Positions 23,101 to 35,449 of a DNA stretch of 64,000 nucleotides are shown in pieces; the stretch's first letter is position 1, and the number at the start of each line of letters is the position of its first letter. The stretch spans positions 61,419,380 through 61,483,379 of the forward strand of contig JAYGXS010000004.1 in the NCBI GenBank assembly GCA_036362985.1, given 5' to 3'. The notes beneath the pieces were generated by a model. It had not been told where the DNA came from. It was given only the letters and a program-made list of their open reading frames with translations, and searched no databases. Position numbers and translations under genes: made by a program. This stretch comes from Ligula intestinalis (lineage: Eukaryota > Platyhelminthes > Cestoda > Diphyllobothriidea > Diphyllobothriidae).

Positions 23101-23744
23101 CCCCCCCTCCCCACCTAGCGAATAAATTTGAGACAACACTGCGGCTTCTAGCCAGTTTTCACGGAGTAGGCGCAACAACTCATGGTTTGTCAAGTTAATT
23201 TACTTGGTGACCGAGTTCCTTAGTTAATAAGTTATTTGTCTCAATGTTCTTTTAGTTTTGGAGAGAAACAGACGCTTTGGTGGATTAAATCTGGAGCTGT
23301 TCATTGAAGCGAAAATCGCTGACTACCTGTTTAGGCTGAGCTTCTGTAAAGACCCGACTTTTGTCATGTCTTGAGCAATTTCGATTTTTACGACCCCAGT
23401 CGAAAGAACCATTAATTATCGATTTGAGGGTATGTTACCTTAAGTTACCGTCAGGGCACTTCTTCGCTAGGAAAACTTTATAAGCTTGGAAATATATTTC
23501 TTTCGTCCCTTTACTTCTCCAACTTTATCCAGCATTTACGCGTACGCCAAAACCAGTGATTACAACTATCAAGGTGGTACGGTACTATTGAGAGAAAATA
23601 GTTCAAAATAAATGCACAAACCTTAACAACGGATATTCCACGTCAAGAGCAAAGGGAATCCGTCAAATGGGTATGGGTCCGGTTTTATAGGATCCCAGGA
23701 GTCGGTTCCTGGGGGCTCCCATTGGTCTGAATGCATTAGTCCAA

Positions 23745-23860
23745 GGGTGGGGAGGGTGGACAGACACGAACAGAGACAATGTTTTGTCGGCAAAAGGGGG
23801 GGTGGACGGACGGGAACAGAGGCAATGCTTTGTTGGCAAGGCGGGGATGCAAGCGTTTGA
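23745..23860. repeat. Imperfect tandem duplication, about 50 bp unit
   Basis: Two successive units share GGTGGACAGACACGAACAGA-like and TTTGTTGGCAA-like parts. They are G-rich. Confidence 0.5.
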
Positions 23861-24059
23861 CAGGCAGTTGTGGTGGGGTGACTTGACGAGTGGTCCTCAG
23901 ATTAACCGTGGACATTTGGTCAAAAGGGGGGAACAGACATCTGGGTCGACACCGCCGTCAGGGCGGTCATTATGTGGAACTGTTAACAAAGGGCCGAGAC
24001 CGGGGGGGGCAGTATTCCGTCATGTGCATTTGAGTCAGTCATGGGCAGTCAGCATTCCA

Positions 24060-24816
24060 GGGGGAAGGGGCAGCCTTCGGAAGAGGGTAAACAATCATTT
24101 TGTAGGTCGGACGGAGTCTCGTAGGCGAAGGGGTGTGGAGAATTCCAAACTTGGTCAGTCGGAAATAACACCGCCCGCCAATTCTCCACATATCGTCCAC
24201 GTCGGCTCTGTTAATTCACCTACACTCAGCTCATGCAAAGGACATAACTAGTCGCTATTGGAAATAGTTTACATCTGCTCGTGACACTAGCACCCCGTCC
24301 CCTACTTCCCTTTTTACTGCCTATCCTCTTATAAGCAAACCTCAAGAACATGTCTTTTCACAACGCCACCCGCCATTCTCAAGTGACTCTCCCTATCTAA
24401 TTCTCTCACACTGTCTCTCAATCTCTCTTTCACTCTCACTCTGTCTATTTCTCTCTCGCCCTCGCCATATTAGCGTCTTCCAATAACTCCTATGGCCACA
24501 TCGCGCACTTTCGGTTATCGAGACGCTCGAAACCCCTTAGTACCGCGTTTTAAGGTGGGACGGTATCATTTTGGCCAGCGACGCCAAAGGACACCTGCCA
24601 AATAACGTGCTTGCTTCTGGTTCACATGATATTGCTTACTTTACTCGTCAGTGTTGGGCAGCCCCCAGTTCTCTCGCTTCCGTACCAAACTCTTCNNNNN
24701 NNNNNGGGAAGGGGCAGCCTTCGGAAGAGGGTAAACAATCATTTTGTAGGTCAAACGGAGTCTCGTATGAGAAGAGTTGTGGAGAATTCCAAACTTGTTC
24801 AGCCGGCAATAACAAT
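24060..24816 (+). repeat. 110 bp direct duplication flanking a 10-N gap
   Basis: The block 24060-24170 (GGGGAAGGGGCAGCCTTCGG onward) recurs at 24706-24816, immediately after the N run at 24696-24705. It could be a genuine repeat or a mis-joined contig end. Confidence 0.6.
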
Positions 24817-25044
24817 ATTTCTACGGCATTGATAAAAGTTTCCTGTTGCGGGATTCTTTGCTTGACCTCCAAAAACTCATAATTTATTTACCAGGAAGCT
24901 CAGGAGCTCCCTGGTATTCTTGCCACCTTCATCTGGCTTAGCTGACTCCCTAGCAAGTTATTATACTATCCTTATTCCCAAAGCGGCATATCCGTTTTCT
25001 TCTATGACAGGGTGTTTTCCCCGAAGCAATGACCCCTACTGTTC

Positions 25045-26363
25045 TCGTCTCTCGCGTCCAGTGTAGTTCCTGTGAGGCAAAGTACATTGGGGAGACCGGA
25101 AAGCGACTACAGATGCGTATGTGCAAGCACGCAAGGGCAGTCGGTAGGAATGTGTGGTGGGGTCGTCTGGGGAAAGTGTGAAGCGCGCCCCGCAGGCATA
25201 CGAACCAGTGATTTTCGGGGAGAGGATGGGCGGGGCATTCCAGGGATGGCAAGTTGGGTCGCGTACTGAAACCTTGGGAGAAGACACTGAAGGTAGATTT
25301 AATATCATCGCTAACCCCCCGCCCGACCAACGGCGAACGCGTGCACGTAAGGAGTGTACCCAAACTTCGGGCGAGGTCACTGAGAGACATTTTCCAGTGG
25401 TATCACCAAAACCAACTAGAAAGAAGCTTAACAAAGTTTAAAAGGCAGGGAGATTAGGCAAATCACCTAGCTTAAAATTTTTAAGTAAGCGGTAGTTCCC
25501 GTGGGTAGTACAAAAGTCCAATTTTGCTTAGTTTGCCAATTTAAGCAGTCATGGAATGTGTTTGCCTTCGGAGAACCGTTCTGCATTCCAATGTCATCAG
25601 AAAATCCCTGCTAGATCGATGGATGGTGCGTAGAAAACCAGAATTGTACAGGTAATTCGACCTACTTAAAAATTTAAGTAGGTAGCGATACTTAATAAGG
25701 ACTATAAAACACCGCTAGAGCCAACCTCACCGGGCATTCAACAGGATGGATCGAGTCTCGTTGGTGGCGGAACATTCTGCGGCTTCTGAACACACCTTCG
25801 CTTTTGATGACGCCGAAATCCTAGGCCGAGGTGGTTATCAGACAGCCAGAGAATCACTTGAAGCATGGCACACCACGCCAAATTCCATCAGCCGCTGTAC
25901 GATTCTCCCGGCGGCTTACCAGGCGTTACGCGTGCGGCTCAATCAACGAAATCGCCGGCAGGAAGTCAGACGGGTCGCAACGACTAGCAACCCAACACCG
26001 GGCCAGAATACAGGCGTTCGGGAACCTATCCCAGACACCAATGCAGCCGTCAGCGACAGCGTGGGGAACGTGAACCAAAAAGACCTCATGTCGGGCTTGA
26101 ACGCATTTGCACATGACAACGGTCTCTGCATAAATACTGATGGCGGAGTTCGATATTCTGCGGGCGAGACGAACACGGGAAAGTGCAGACGGGGGACGCG
26201 AGCAAAACATGCGGCACCTACACAACCAACGCACCCAATACAAACGCGAGCAATTACCGTTGCCATGCGAACAATGCCCTCCTCCAACGACGAGGTGAAG
26301 GTGAGAGAATCTGGTCAGCAGGACGATGATGGATCTCCAGCCCCGCCCCCGCGGAGCATCTAG
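25045..26363 (+). pseudogene. Penelope-like element copy C (GIY-YIG), interrupted
   Basis: 25050-25145 encodes the CSSC...YIG...TGKRLQ part of the GIY-YIG domain. The frame resumes at 25747 (VSLVAEH) and runs to a stop at 26361-26363, with RESLEAWH and a polar tail very close to copy A. Between them lies about 0.6 kb of foreign DNA (25150-25742), with AGGA at both junctions as a possible target duplication. Part of that insert reappears in inverted orientation near 27480-27560 (the GTTAGCGATGATATTAAA block). No RT remains. Confidence 0.85.
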
Positions 26364-26424
26364 TGCCAGTAGACGGAGAGTGGACGGGAAGCCAGATTTA
26401 ACACCTATGAAGACTGTGAGGCGT

Positions 26425-26515
26425 ATACAAAAACCAACCTCCGACGATGCAAGCCTGTACGCTTTCGAAACCTCAGGATATTATATCCACTATTCCGGAG
26501 GTCTCCTCTTCTCCT
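26425..26515 (+). ncRNA. PLE 3'-end hammerhead-like motif (copy C)
   Basis: Same block as after copy A: CCGACGA (26441-26447), an AAGC/GCTT hairpin, then GAAACCTC (26466-26473). The cleavage triplet is CTC in place of GTC, and the second core base is C. Confidence 0.45.
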
Positions 26516-26529
26516 CACAGCTAACTGTG

Positions 26530-26770
26530 TACATTGAGCTCCCTTTAACTGGCCGCGTGGTAGATGCGCTGGACCAACACAGAGGGCCAGATCGGGGCAC
26601 GGCAGGTGTTCTTAGGGTGGCTTTCCCATACTAAGTGCTGAACACGAGGGGGAGGCGTTGTAGCACGCGTAGATACAGGCTCATCCCGCAACAGCTACCT
26701 GTGCCCGATCCCGCCTCCGGTCTTCTTCAACTTGTCTTGACGCCGGGTAGAGGTGAGAAAGTATGGTGCA
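26530..26770 (-). repeat. Repeat family C fragment
   Basis: Contains CGCCTCCGGTCTTCTTCAAC and GTCTTGACGCCGGG. These match related blocks near 46480-46550 and 53490-53545, where they read CGGTTTTCTTGGCTC and CATGACACCAGGC. Confidence 0.4.
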
Positions 26771-28340
26771 TTTAGCGCCAGCCTACTATCACTTAACAGC
26801 AATCCACGCGCAAGTCAGCCTCCCTGCACCACCCTACTGTAGAGTACACGGTGGATCTCGTCCAAATCGATGACTAGAATATCGTGCAACTGTCTACAAA
26901 TAATAAAAACAATAGTAATCATTTCAGCTTTATCGGAAATATGTGAAAAATCACGAGAGTATGAACCAGCCCTCATTAGATGGTATTTCGTTAATTCCCA
27001 GGAAGCTTAGCTTCGGTGTTAGGGTAAGAGTTAGGGTCACTTCTTGCTGTGTACGTCCGTCCGAAGCGTCGGGACATCATGACATAATGTGCGCGTCAAG
27101 CACCGGTTAAGGTCACTGACACGTGTTCACGCCTTTCGTTGTTCTGACTAGCCAGCCTTCTCCACTGGCCAGCGGGTTCACCCCTCTCTGCTCTAACTGG
27201 CTATTCTTCAGCCTCTGACGTTTAAGCTCCGCCAGCCTTCGATGAAGCAGGGGTTGGATGTTGGCATTGAACTGCAGAGGGGTCCATGGAAGGCCACCGC
27301 ATACAATAACCCCTTAAGTCCGTATATTAATCAAAAATGGCTTTTTAAAGTGACCGCTGGAATTATCGCTTGCTTACAAATTTTAAGTAGTATGATTTCC
27401 AAAACCTTCCAACTTCTGTGCTCTTTCGCCCCTACTATAGTTTTGCTTAGTGGTACTACTTGAAAATGTACCTCAATGACCTCGCCCGAGGGCAGGGCAC
27501 ACTTCTCAGACCCCCCCCGCGCTCTCGGTGTCCGGTGAGGGTTAGCGATGATATTAAAGCAACTTCAGTGCCCCCGCCCGAGGTTTGAGTACGCGCTTCA
27601 AATTACCCTCATAACTTTTTTTATTTTACAGAATTATTACAATTTAATTTGTTTCTGACATGCCCCACCCATCCTCTCCCCTAAAATCATGAGCCCGAAA
27701 GATGGAGGGGCACGCTTCGCACGCTCCCCAGGCGGCCCCATGAGGTACTCCTACCGAAGATATTAGCGCGCACTGAAATATTGCTCAGGACCACCTGTAT
27801 TAACAGGGGGGCTCTTTATTTCGCAGTCCTACCACTAACTGTTCAACTTGAAGTAAGCACGACCAGACAGGGCGAAAATATATGCAAGCAAGTGAGCCGA
27901 ATTTTAACCGCCCCAGCGAAACAACCTGGTAATATTCACAATCTGTTGACGGGTTGTCATTAGTACATATAGCAGTATACGAATCTTGACATGAGTTTAA
28001 CATGTTACTGGCATCGACACTAGCTAAAAGCCCGAGGCACACCTTTCACCGATTTTGTCCCCAACGCGGTGAGGTAACTACTCCAAATGTGTGCATCACT
28101 TTCTTACCAAATCGCGAATCGTACCTTTTTAAAACTGGACTGGTTACCTGCCAAAAACCGCACGCATGAAGGACGGTTGGAGACGCAGCGATGGAAGTCT
28201 TACAACTGCAACATTCGACCAAACTGGAGTCTGCGTTTGTAATTACTAATATTGATGGGAGTCTAGTTAATACTCTGCAGCATCTAAGCAGTGGTTATGT
28301 AGTGGCCCTAACAGCTACTTGGAACCCAAAACCAGCCGCT
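26771..28340. other. No recognised gene
   Basis: Contains the inverted relative of the PLE-C insert (about 27250-27700) and AT-rich spacer. No frame shows a domain or convincing splice sites. Confidence 0.4.
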
Positions 28341-28690
28341 GATGCATGACTCACCTAGCCTGTCTGTGTGCCCACCGCCTCCTGGGGCCTGGCGCTAACT
28401 GTCATTGGCCCACGCTGGTCTATATATCATCCGCCTCATTGGCCGCCGGAAGAAAGCATGCGCCAGTGACGCCCGATGTCCTCATGACTCCGGAGCCAAC
28501 CCGGATGCACTTCTCCGCGAGTCAGCACTCTTTCCATCTATTCTCCGTCCTGTGTACACAATAAGCTCTTCCTTCTACTCTGGCCTTCCCAAGACTTCTC
28601 CTATCTCCGAAGGAACTGGGGCCTGAATGATTGTAGCTGTTAAGGTTAAACGTCTTAACCTTAACTCCTATAGTTATCCTTAGAGCATTA
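28340..28690 (-). repeat. SINE-like family A copy
   Basis: On the minus strand: AGCTACAATCATTCAGGCCC and CTTATTGTGTACACAGGACG, followed by a body ending near 28350. Confidence 0.6.
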
Positions 28691-29590
28691 CGATCACCAG
28701 GTCGAATCCCTGGTTGTTGGTAACAGGCAGAAGTCGCAAGAATGAGGGCTTTATTGTGCACAGGACCCTAATTTGCTGTCTCAGGTAGTAGTAGCCGCTG
28801 GCAAAGTCAGGGCGATATTGCCTGCGCCCAGTCGTGTCCGAGAGTGTATGCGCTGTGATAGAGAGGTGATGGGGACAATTGCTTGTACATGATTGCGGAG
28901 CGAGTTGAAGTGAATTGTTATTGATGTGTTGCATTTGCTCGAAGGGCATGTCGCATATAGAGGTCCCCTGCTGCGTTGGCCGCAGGGTGGCGCGTTCAAG
29001 TGGCTCTTGAAAAACTGAAACTAGTTGGGTATGCGTGTGCATATGTAGGAGCCTGACTCGCTGATTCACGCTGGATTTATTGCCAAAAGCCGCACAGGTT
29101 CAGTGTCTACGCGCGCCAGCTCAACGCCTACGCACTGTCTGCCAACAGCTACGAGAGGCCCCGTGATGTCCTTCTTGGCCTATGCTCTCCAGCGTGTCGT
29201 GGCTCAACGTGCACGTTAGCTCCAGCCAATAGATGCGCCCATGTCCACCTGGCTGAGTGCCCCGAACAGCCGTCTCGGCTCCACAGCACCGAACACACAA
29301 GTTGGCGTACTGACTCGGCGTGCGTAACTCCGCCCATGTACTCCTTATATTCCGGCAGTAAAACTTCTGTCCTCCTATACCGTCTTGCTTGACTTGTGAT
29401 TTGGAGGAACCTGCTGTTTGTCCACACCACAACTTGTGACAGATGCGCTTGTGTGCTTGCGTGCGTGTGCGAGTGAACGTCTGTCAAACGGTTTGAGGTT
29501 AGCGAGTCGGAACAGCCGCATGCGGAGACGGATGACGTTGGAGGCATCGGACATTAAATAAGGAAGGGGACAGCATTTGTTGGCCATCCG
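28690..29590 (+). repeat. Repeat family F copy, interrupted
   Basis: 28700-29060 (AGGCAGAAGTCGCAAGAATG onward, with GAGGTCCCCTGCTGCG) matches 38593-38900. The downstream part (GTGCGAGTGAACGTCTGTCA, GGGGACAGCATTTGTTGGCC) reappears at 29455-29590. The 29060-29450 segment looks like a later insertion. A third relative lies at 45603-45870. Confidence 0.55.
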
Positions 29591-29990
29591 CCACAACTAC
29601 TTCTCAATATGCGAAGTTGTAGAGCAAGCTCATGTTAGACTGAATATTTCTGTTGGATATTTGACCAGACCCAGTAGTCATGCAGTTAAATTCCTCTATG
29701 ACCTTCTTCAATGGCTACGTAATTGTGCGATTTAACCTCAACCAAATAGAATTAGCATCGTGCCTGCCTGTAACTGACTTACTTCTGCTGCATCCCTCAC
29801 TGGGAACATGTTGCTTTAATTTCACAATCATAAATGTGTATTGAATCCACTATGGAAGAATCCGGCGGACGTAGCAGTGGCGGCGGATGATCTTCACACA
29901 ATACTTAAATGCCTACTAAATCCATTTCAGTAGACGTATTTTTATTTGCTCACGGTTTTTGGCTTGACTCAGAACAATAGTCCTATTTGT

Positions 29991-30402
29991 GTTGATACAA
30001 TTGTGAAAAAACCCGCGGCATTCGACGGCATTCGGCGGGATTCGAACTCACATAGGAGGGAGGCCTTTTTACGCAAGCCAACGCTCTACCTACTTGAGCT
30101 ACGAATGTCGCGCTTCACACCAACTTAATTATTAAGTCAACCTATTAGTCATTCTGGTGGATTCTAGATGATTGCTTAGGAAATCCTGCTTGGGCAGTCA
30201 ACTTGCTGTCCCGTATTGGTGGATTCCATATGGACGGCAAAGTTGGGCGGGTAATATCGATCCAAGTGTGATTAAACTCACTGTGTGAAGCACGACATTC
30301 GTAGCTCAAGTAGGTAGAGGGTTGGCTTGCGTAAAAAGGCCTACCTCTTATGCGGCTTCGAATCCCGCCGAATGCCACGAGTTTTTTCACAATTGGGTCA
30401 AC
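29991..30402. repeat. Family E composite SINE as a tRNA-like fold-back
   Basis: Arms 29991-30120 and 30283-30402 are inverted copies of the same tRNA-like unit (A-box TAGCTCAAGTAGGTAGAG, B-box TTCGAATCCCGCC). The heads point outward from a 162 bp spacer that is the conserved family-E module also present at 22180-22320 and 22833-22965. A tail matching copy 2 (AAATCTGCCAAACC) follows the right arm to 30425. Confidence 0.75.
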
Positions 30403-30429
30403 AAAATTAACCAAATCTGCCAAACCAAC

Positions 30430-31535
30430 TTAATAGCCCTATTGATTTGAAACTTGAGTGGCTTGATAAGGCTGCCACAAAGGGCGGTCCAATGCCACGT
30501 CGTTTACGAGCATATTGAATGCAAATGACGATCCCCGTTTCCGAAGTCGGTTTAGGTATGTGTCGGCTACGTCAGTGTTGGAACGCCAATGAATAGGCGT
30601 ACCTCTTTCTGAGGGAAATCTTTGTAGATGTGAGTGCAACAAAGGTTTAGCAGTTTATTCCTATCGTCATCGACATTTTGGCTGTGCTGCAGTTCGCATG
30701 ATCATCAATCAAGTAGTATGTACTTTTGGACGGAGAAAAGGTTTTCGTCTCTGCTAAGCCCTAAAACCGATAAAGTGCCCTGATCCGCTCTAAAGGACTA
30801 TGAAACCCGACGTGCTCACGAAATCATTACTTTGTCGTCACACAGACCATTGTAATTTGTCTGTCGAAGCTCTTTTTGTGCCTGCAGAACAGTATTGTAG
30901 GATTAACAGCCTGCCCTCAGAGGTGTATCATATTTTGCTGTTTCTGGGTTTGAAATTTTTTAGGTCAGGCCAATAATTTAACGTAAATTAACGTGAATTT
31001 TATTCAAACCCATGAAAAGTTGCCTGCCGGAAAATATAAGAATCTCTATATTTGAATAGTCATACATGGTTTCGCTCTGAAAACTACCTTCTTCCCTGCA
31101 CAATGGAGCCTCAGGTGCTGAGCAGGCCCATCTACGAGGACTTCGGGAAACGAGCAAGCCACTCGCAGTAAGATTGTTTCGATCAACGAGCTTCTGCTGA
31201 GTTAACGAGTTGTCAGTACATGTATGTGTCTGTGTCTGGCGTTGAGTCTTGTTCGCAAGGCGTGGGTCATCGGTCACCTGCAGCCAATCAGTGAACTGAT
31301 GCCGTTTTATTGACTACATTTTGCAAAATGAACGTTTCACAATGCAAATTAGGTGCTGGAACAGATTAAACTCGGCGACCGAGGTTCCACTGTAGTCTAA
31401 ATATTGGATAACGAGACGATTAACACCGAACCACAAAGAATTTATGTTTAGTAAGTGCAGTGTACTTGAGTTAAAATACATGCTGTAGCTTCTGACAGAT
31501 GAGCAGTTGGGGGACTAAAACGCGTAGATTTTGTT
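30430..31535. other. No recognised gene
   Basis: Spacer or intron with no domain-bearing frame and no repeat recognised. Confidence 0.35.
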
Positions 31536-31540
31536 TCCAG

Positions 31541-31641
31541 TGTCCTTAGTGATCACAGTTGGACTTGCCGTGATGATTTACAATGAACCCACGGAGGCTT
31601 TGAATGCATACTATTTTAAGAGATATGGGTCACTGTTGTGG
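31541..31641 (+). CDS. Candidate internal exon, membrane-segment-like
   Basis: A good acceptor (TTTTGTTTCCAG ending 31540) precedes an open frame encoding SLVITVGLAVMIYNEP, then TEALNAYYFKRYGSLLW, before a GTAGGAATT donor at 31642. The first 14 residues are hydrophobic, like part of a membrane helix. The exon would be 101 bp. I do not recognise the family, and no partner exon was found, so this could be chance. Confidence 0.3.
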
Positions 31642-31719
31642 GTAGGAATTGCTTACGCGGCCTCTTCGCAAGATATCGGATTTATAGGAACTGAAGTGAA
31701 TCGATATCCCCAATTCCTT

Positions 31720-32190
31720 CCAACGCGCGCACGCTACACACGAGGCCACGTGATGGCAGCCGGTTGCCCACCCTCGGCGACCGTCGCATGCATCAACGCT
31801 CGATCCCCCTGGTGGCCAACGCGCCCACACACCGACGCTCAACCCTTGGCCTCGCGCGACTGGGGGGCCCATGCGCACTCCAGTCTGGTCTGACTAATAA
31901 TCTCTCCTGGTCTGACCAACCACCTTCAAGGCTGACTAAGACAATGACCACTCTCAGTGGCCACTAAAATGATCGCCACCAGGTTAGGATTTCGGATTCT
32001 GTCCCGCTCGCGTGCAGACCTACGTTCGTCCGACAGTCGACTTCCTCCTACCTATTTCCCACTCTTTCTGTACAGAGTAAACTGTTCCTACAACCCTAGC
32101 TTCCCACCGACTTCTCTTCTGCAAACGAACCGGGCCTGAAGATCGTAGTGACAAGGGTTTTCTCTATTAATCTTACTTCCTTGGTAGAAC
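31720..32190 (-). repeat. SINE-like family A copy
   Basis: On the minus strand: CACTACGATCTTCAGGCCCG, the AGTTTACTCTGTACAGAAAG block and the long body up to about 31720. Confidence 0.65.
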
Positions 32191-34800
32191 TGCCAGTTCT
32201 ACAGGTGGCTCTGCGCCAAATTCCGGGGAAATTCACGTTATGGTTAAGGCTGGTTCTAGGATTTGAATCTATCTATATTTCCCCTTCCCGGGATTTAATG
32301 TAAAGTCACCCGTACTAACTGGGGGAGGAGGAGGAGGAGGAAGGCGTTCCTAGTCCAGTTTCCTTCCTGAAACCTTATTAGCCATGCTGACCCTTGAGGC
32401 AAGTGTTCGCATCCTAGGCGTGTGTGCAGAGAGAGAGGAGGTAAATGGATCACCGGAATCATAGTTTTACTCGTCTGAGCTTTCGGGTTCTTTCTGGATT
32501 TCAGCGTCAGAGACAAAAGGCGTCAGCGAAAAACAAGCAAAAGTTATGAGACGCAGGGGCTAATCAACCGTTTTAGGAGGGAGGCGAAGGAGGGGGGGAG
32601 AAGCAATCAACCACCACTGCCTAGGCCTCGGATGATAAATCAGTCGATCGATTTATCGATCTGACGCCGGCATACATCGCCCTGCGTAAGCATTCCGACC
32701 CTTTTTATGTATGACATCACCAATGGAGCAATAAGCTGCTGATGTCCTTAAACTTACTGGAGCCCGAGAAGTACGTGGCACAATGCCGCAGGTTGCCTTA
32801 CATGGCTGCATATCCCCACTTCCTCGCTAGCACTCACCCCCCCTCCCTTTCTAACACTTTTGCTACTCGCAACTGGGAATGGCGTTCATCGATCTATCTG
32901 GATCGTTGGCTGAAGGTAAGTGCAAAATAACTGTTCCAGTCCTTTATCGATTACTGACTGCTCGTAGGTGCTCAACTGCCTAACCGGAAGACGCAAGCCC
33001 TAACGGCAAACCCGTATTCCGTTTGGTTAACATGGGTTGGAACACTGGCCAACACGCATTCTCGAGTGTGAGTGCTGCCAATCCCTGCTGACAAGAGGGT
33101 AGGTTCGCTTGATTGGCTGGCCCAGCCGACTTGGATTCCAACGTTACGACTTCCTCTTCTGGCCAGGACACCAGTGACGACTGAAGTCAGCAACAATCAC
33201 TCCTATCATTGTCGACAGTACTTTCCTAATTATTTAAGAATAAATACTAGCATATTTGTAGGAGATGGGACCCTGTGCTAGAGGAAAGATAGGAGCAAGA
33301 CCCTAGACCAGTTACCTGGATGCTTTTTACCAACGCTCCAACGCCATTTTATGAAAATTCAGTTTTCTCATTTAATCTCAGAACGACAACCCTGAAGCGC
33401 TGACCAGAACACACTGAGTCGACATATCGACCTCCCACCCACTTAGCCTTATCTGCGAACTCAATCCAATATTGCTTGCATTGACGGCTGATTGACTTGA
33501 AAGGCGGTGTTGTCACTACTTATTTGCTATTATTTTCTTTGTGTCGGATGGTAAACGGCCAGTGAGACTAAAGGTGCACGTAAATTAACTCTTCCGTCTG
33601 GTGGTTATTCTCCGGACTGCATTACTCTGCGATCACCACTCCGCACGCATGCACAAGGTGACCCGAGGTGCTTGGGGAGTGTAAAAGCCCATGAGATGGG
33701 GGCGGGAAGTGAGGGAGGGAGTGATTTGCTCGTGGGATGAATACGCTCAGACCTTGTCCCACAAATACTTGGTCTATGAAAGCAACACCGAAGAAGACGC
33801 TTTTTGCCGCCCACGATCATGGAGTACACCCGAGGCCCAAACGACATGATTACCATACGATGCAGTGCATTATAATATACACACGCGAAATGCAAACCAT
33901 GCAGTCACACGAACGCGCACGCACGCATACACACGCACGCATGTGGACAATATCGGGGACAAGCTTCTCTCGCAGTTCGTACCTGTGCGCCAGCTAGGCT
34001 TGGGGCCTCATAATTTATGCAAATTTCCACCCAATCACCGGTACAACGCAGCAGAGAATGACGGCTGGCTGGCTGGCTGCCTGGATGGCGATACAGGCAG
34101 AAGAAAAGTTCGCTTCAGACGGCAACTTACACGAAGTAGGCTTGATCGATAGAACGAAGAGTTCGTTCTCGTCTGCTGGCTCCAGCTAATTCCCGACCGC
34201 GTCACCAGCGGAGACGGGCAGATTGAGCCGAACAGTGGGGGGGGTAGTTTATACGGGATGGGGTTGCTATGCGACCCAGGCACATCTTGTCAGTTTATAT
34301 GTATGAAACAACCTAGCGACCAAATTCTCTGCACCCCACAACCCCCCATGCGGGTCTCTATCGTCCCGCCCGTGTCTCCAACGTCTGGCTCACATATGGG
34401 TTTGGCGTATCTGAAAACGTAAACTCCTATTCGAGCGAATAAGACTACTTCTTTTTATCAATGAATAAATAAATTGCATATTTAAGGCCCAAGGGCCCTT
34501 TCATTACAAACTTAGTGCTATCGTGAGAATAAGAAAATAAAAATAGTTAAGAGTAACTACGAACTCTTATAAAATAATTATCTGGGCAGTAAAAAATCTC
34601 CTACATCGGTGGATGAGTTCATCGAGCCACCGATTTCCAAAAAAAGGTAGGAGAAATAACTGTCTTAATGGGTAGCAAGTTATAACGTGATGCAGATTTT
34701 ATGGCATCCTGCTATTGAGGGTTCGGGACGCTTATTGTCATGGGAAAAATAATATAGCCGAGAGATAGGTAGGGGTCATCCGGGACAACAGGAGAAGACA
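32191..34800. other. No recognised gene; simple repeats
   Basis: Holds GGA-rich (near 32325) and ACGC/CACACG-type (33915-33945) simple runs and a GGCTGGCTGGCT stretch (34065). Block 32630-32700 resembles 17930-18010 (both contain TCGATTTATCGAT), which marks another low-copy repeat. Confidence 0.4.
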
Positions 34801-34840
34801 GTGGAAGTCAAGGCAACATCACAGAGATGCAACCCGCCAG

Positions 34841-35054
34841 ACTCCAGAGTCCGCGAGCATCAGAGCGGTAACCATCAGTAGCGACTTTGAAGATCACCGT
34901 ATCCTGGGAATAGCTTCAAATGGCAGGAGGACACTTTTCGAAATCATACTCCAGAGTCCACGAGCATCCGAGCGGTAACCATCAGTAGCGACTTTGAAGA
35001 TCACCGTATACTGGGAATAGCTTCAAATTCCAGGAGGACCCTTTTCGACATCTA
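34841..35054 (+). repeat. Tandem duplication, 107 bp period, two units
   Basis: ACTCCAGAGTCC starts at 34841 and again at 34948. The two units differ at only a few positions and both end in CTTTTCGA. Confidence 0.85.
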
Positions 35055-35449
35055 CAAATTGAGTGTTTGGAAAGGAAACAGACAGTAACAAATTTATTTC
35101 CTCCAAATTTAAATGCTTACGTAACTTGCTTTTGAAAATCCATCATGTAGTAGACAACCTAATTTCGTGTGGGAGATTGTTCCAGATAGAAGCATATTTG
35201 GCGGTAAAAAAGCGAGAATGGTTAGATTTGGAGCTTCGGGGTGGTAAAATTACCATGGAAGAGTTACGAGTGGCGTAAGGTCAGTTTACCGGAGTGAGAG
35301 CGTTAATTTGTGGGAGATTAGGACTATTGTTAACGCGAAACAGAAAGCATATACCAGCTTCGAGTCTTCTTACCCAGTAGTTAACCCTATTCGTGCTAAT
35401 AATCGCTCCCATACACAGACATCCCGCAGAATCCTGTGGTGGTATCGCA

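Noticed and set aside
33890..33960. CACACG/ACGC-rich tract as a CRISPR or regulatory array
   Set aside because: Simple-sequence repeat of low complexity in a eukaryotic scaffold; no spacer structure.
35063..35278. 71-codon frame following the tandem duplication
   Set aside because: No recognisable domain or splice sites; neighbouring frames are also open for short stretches.
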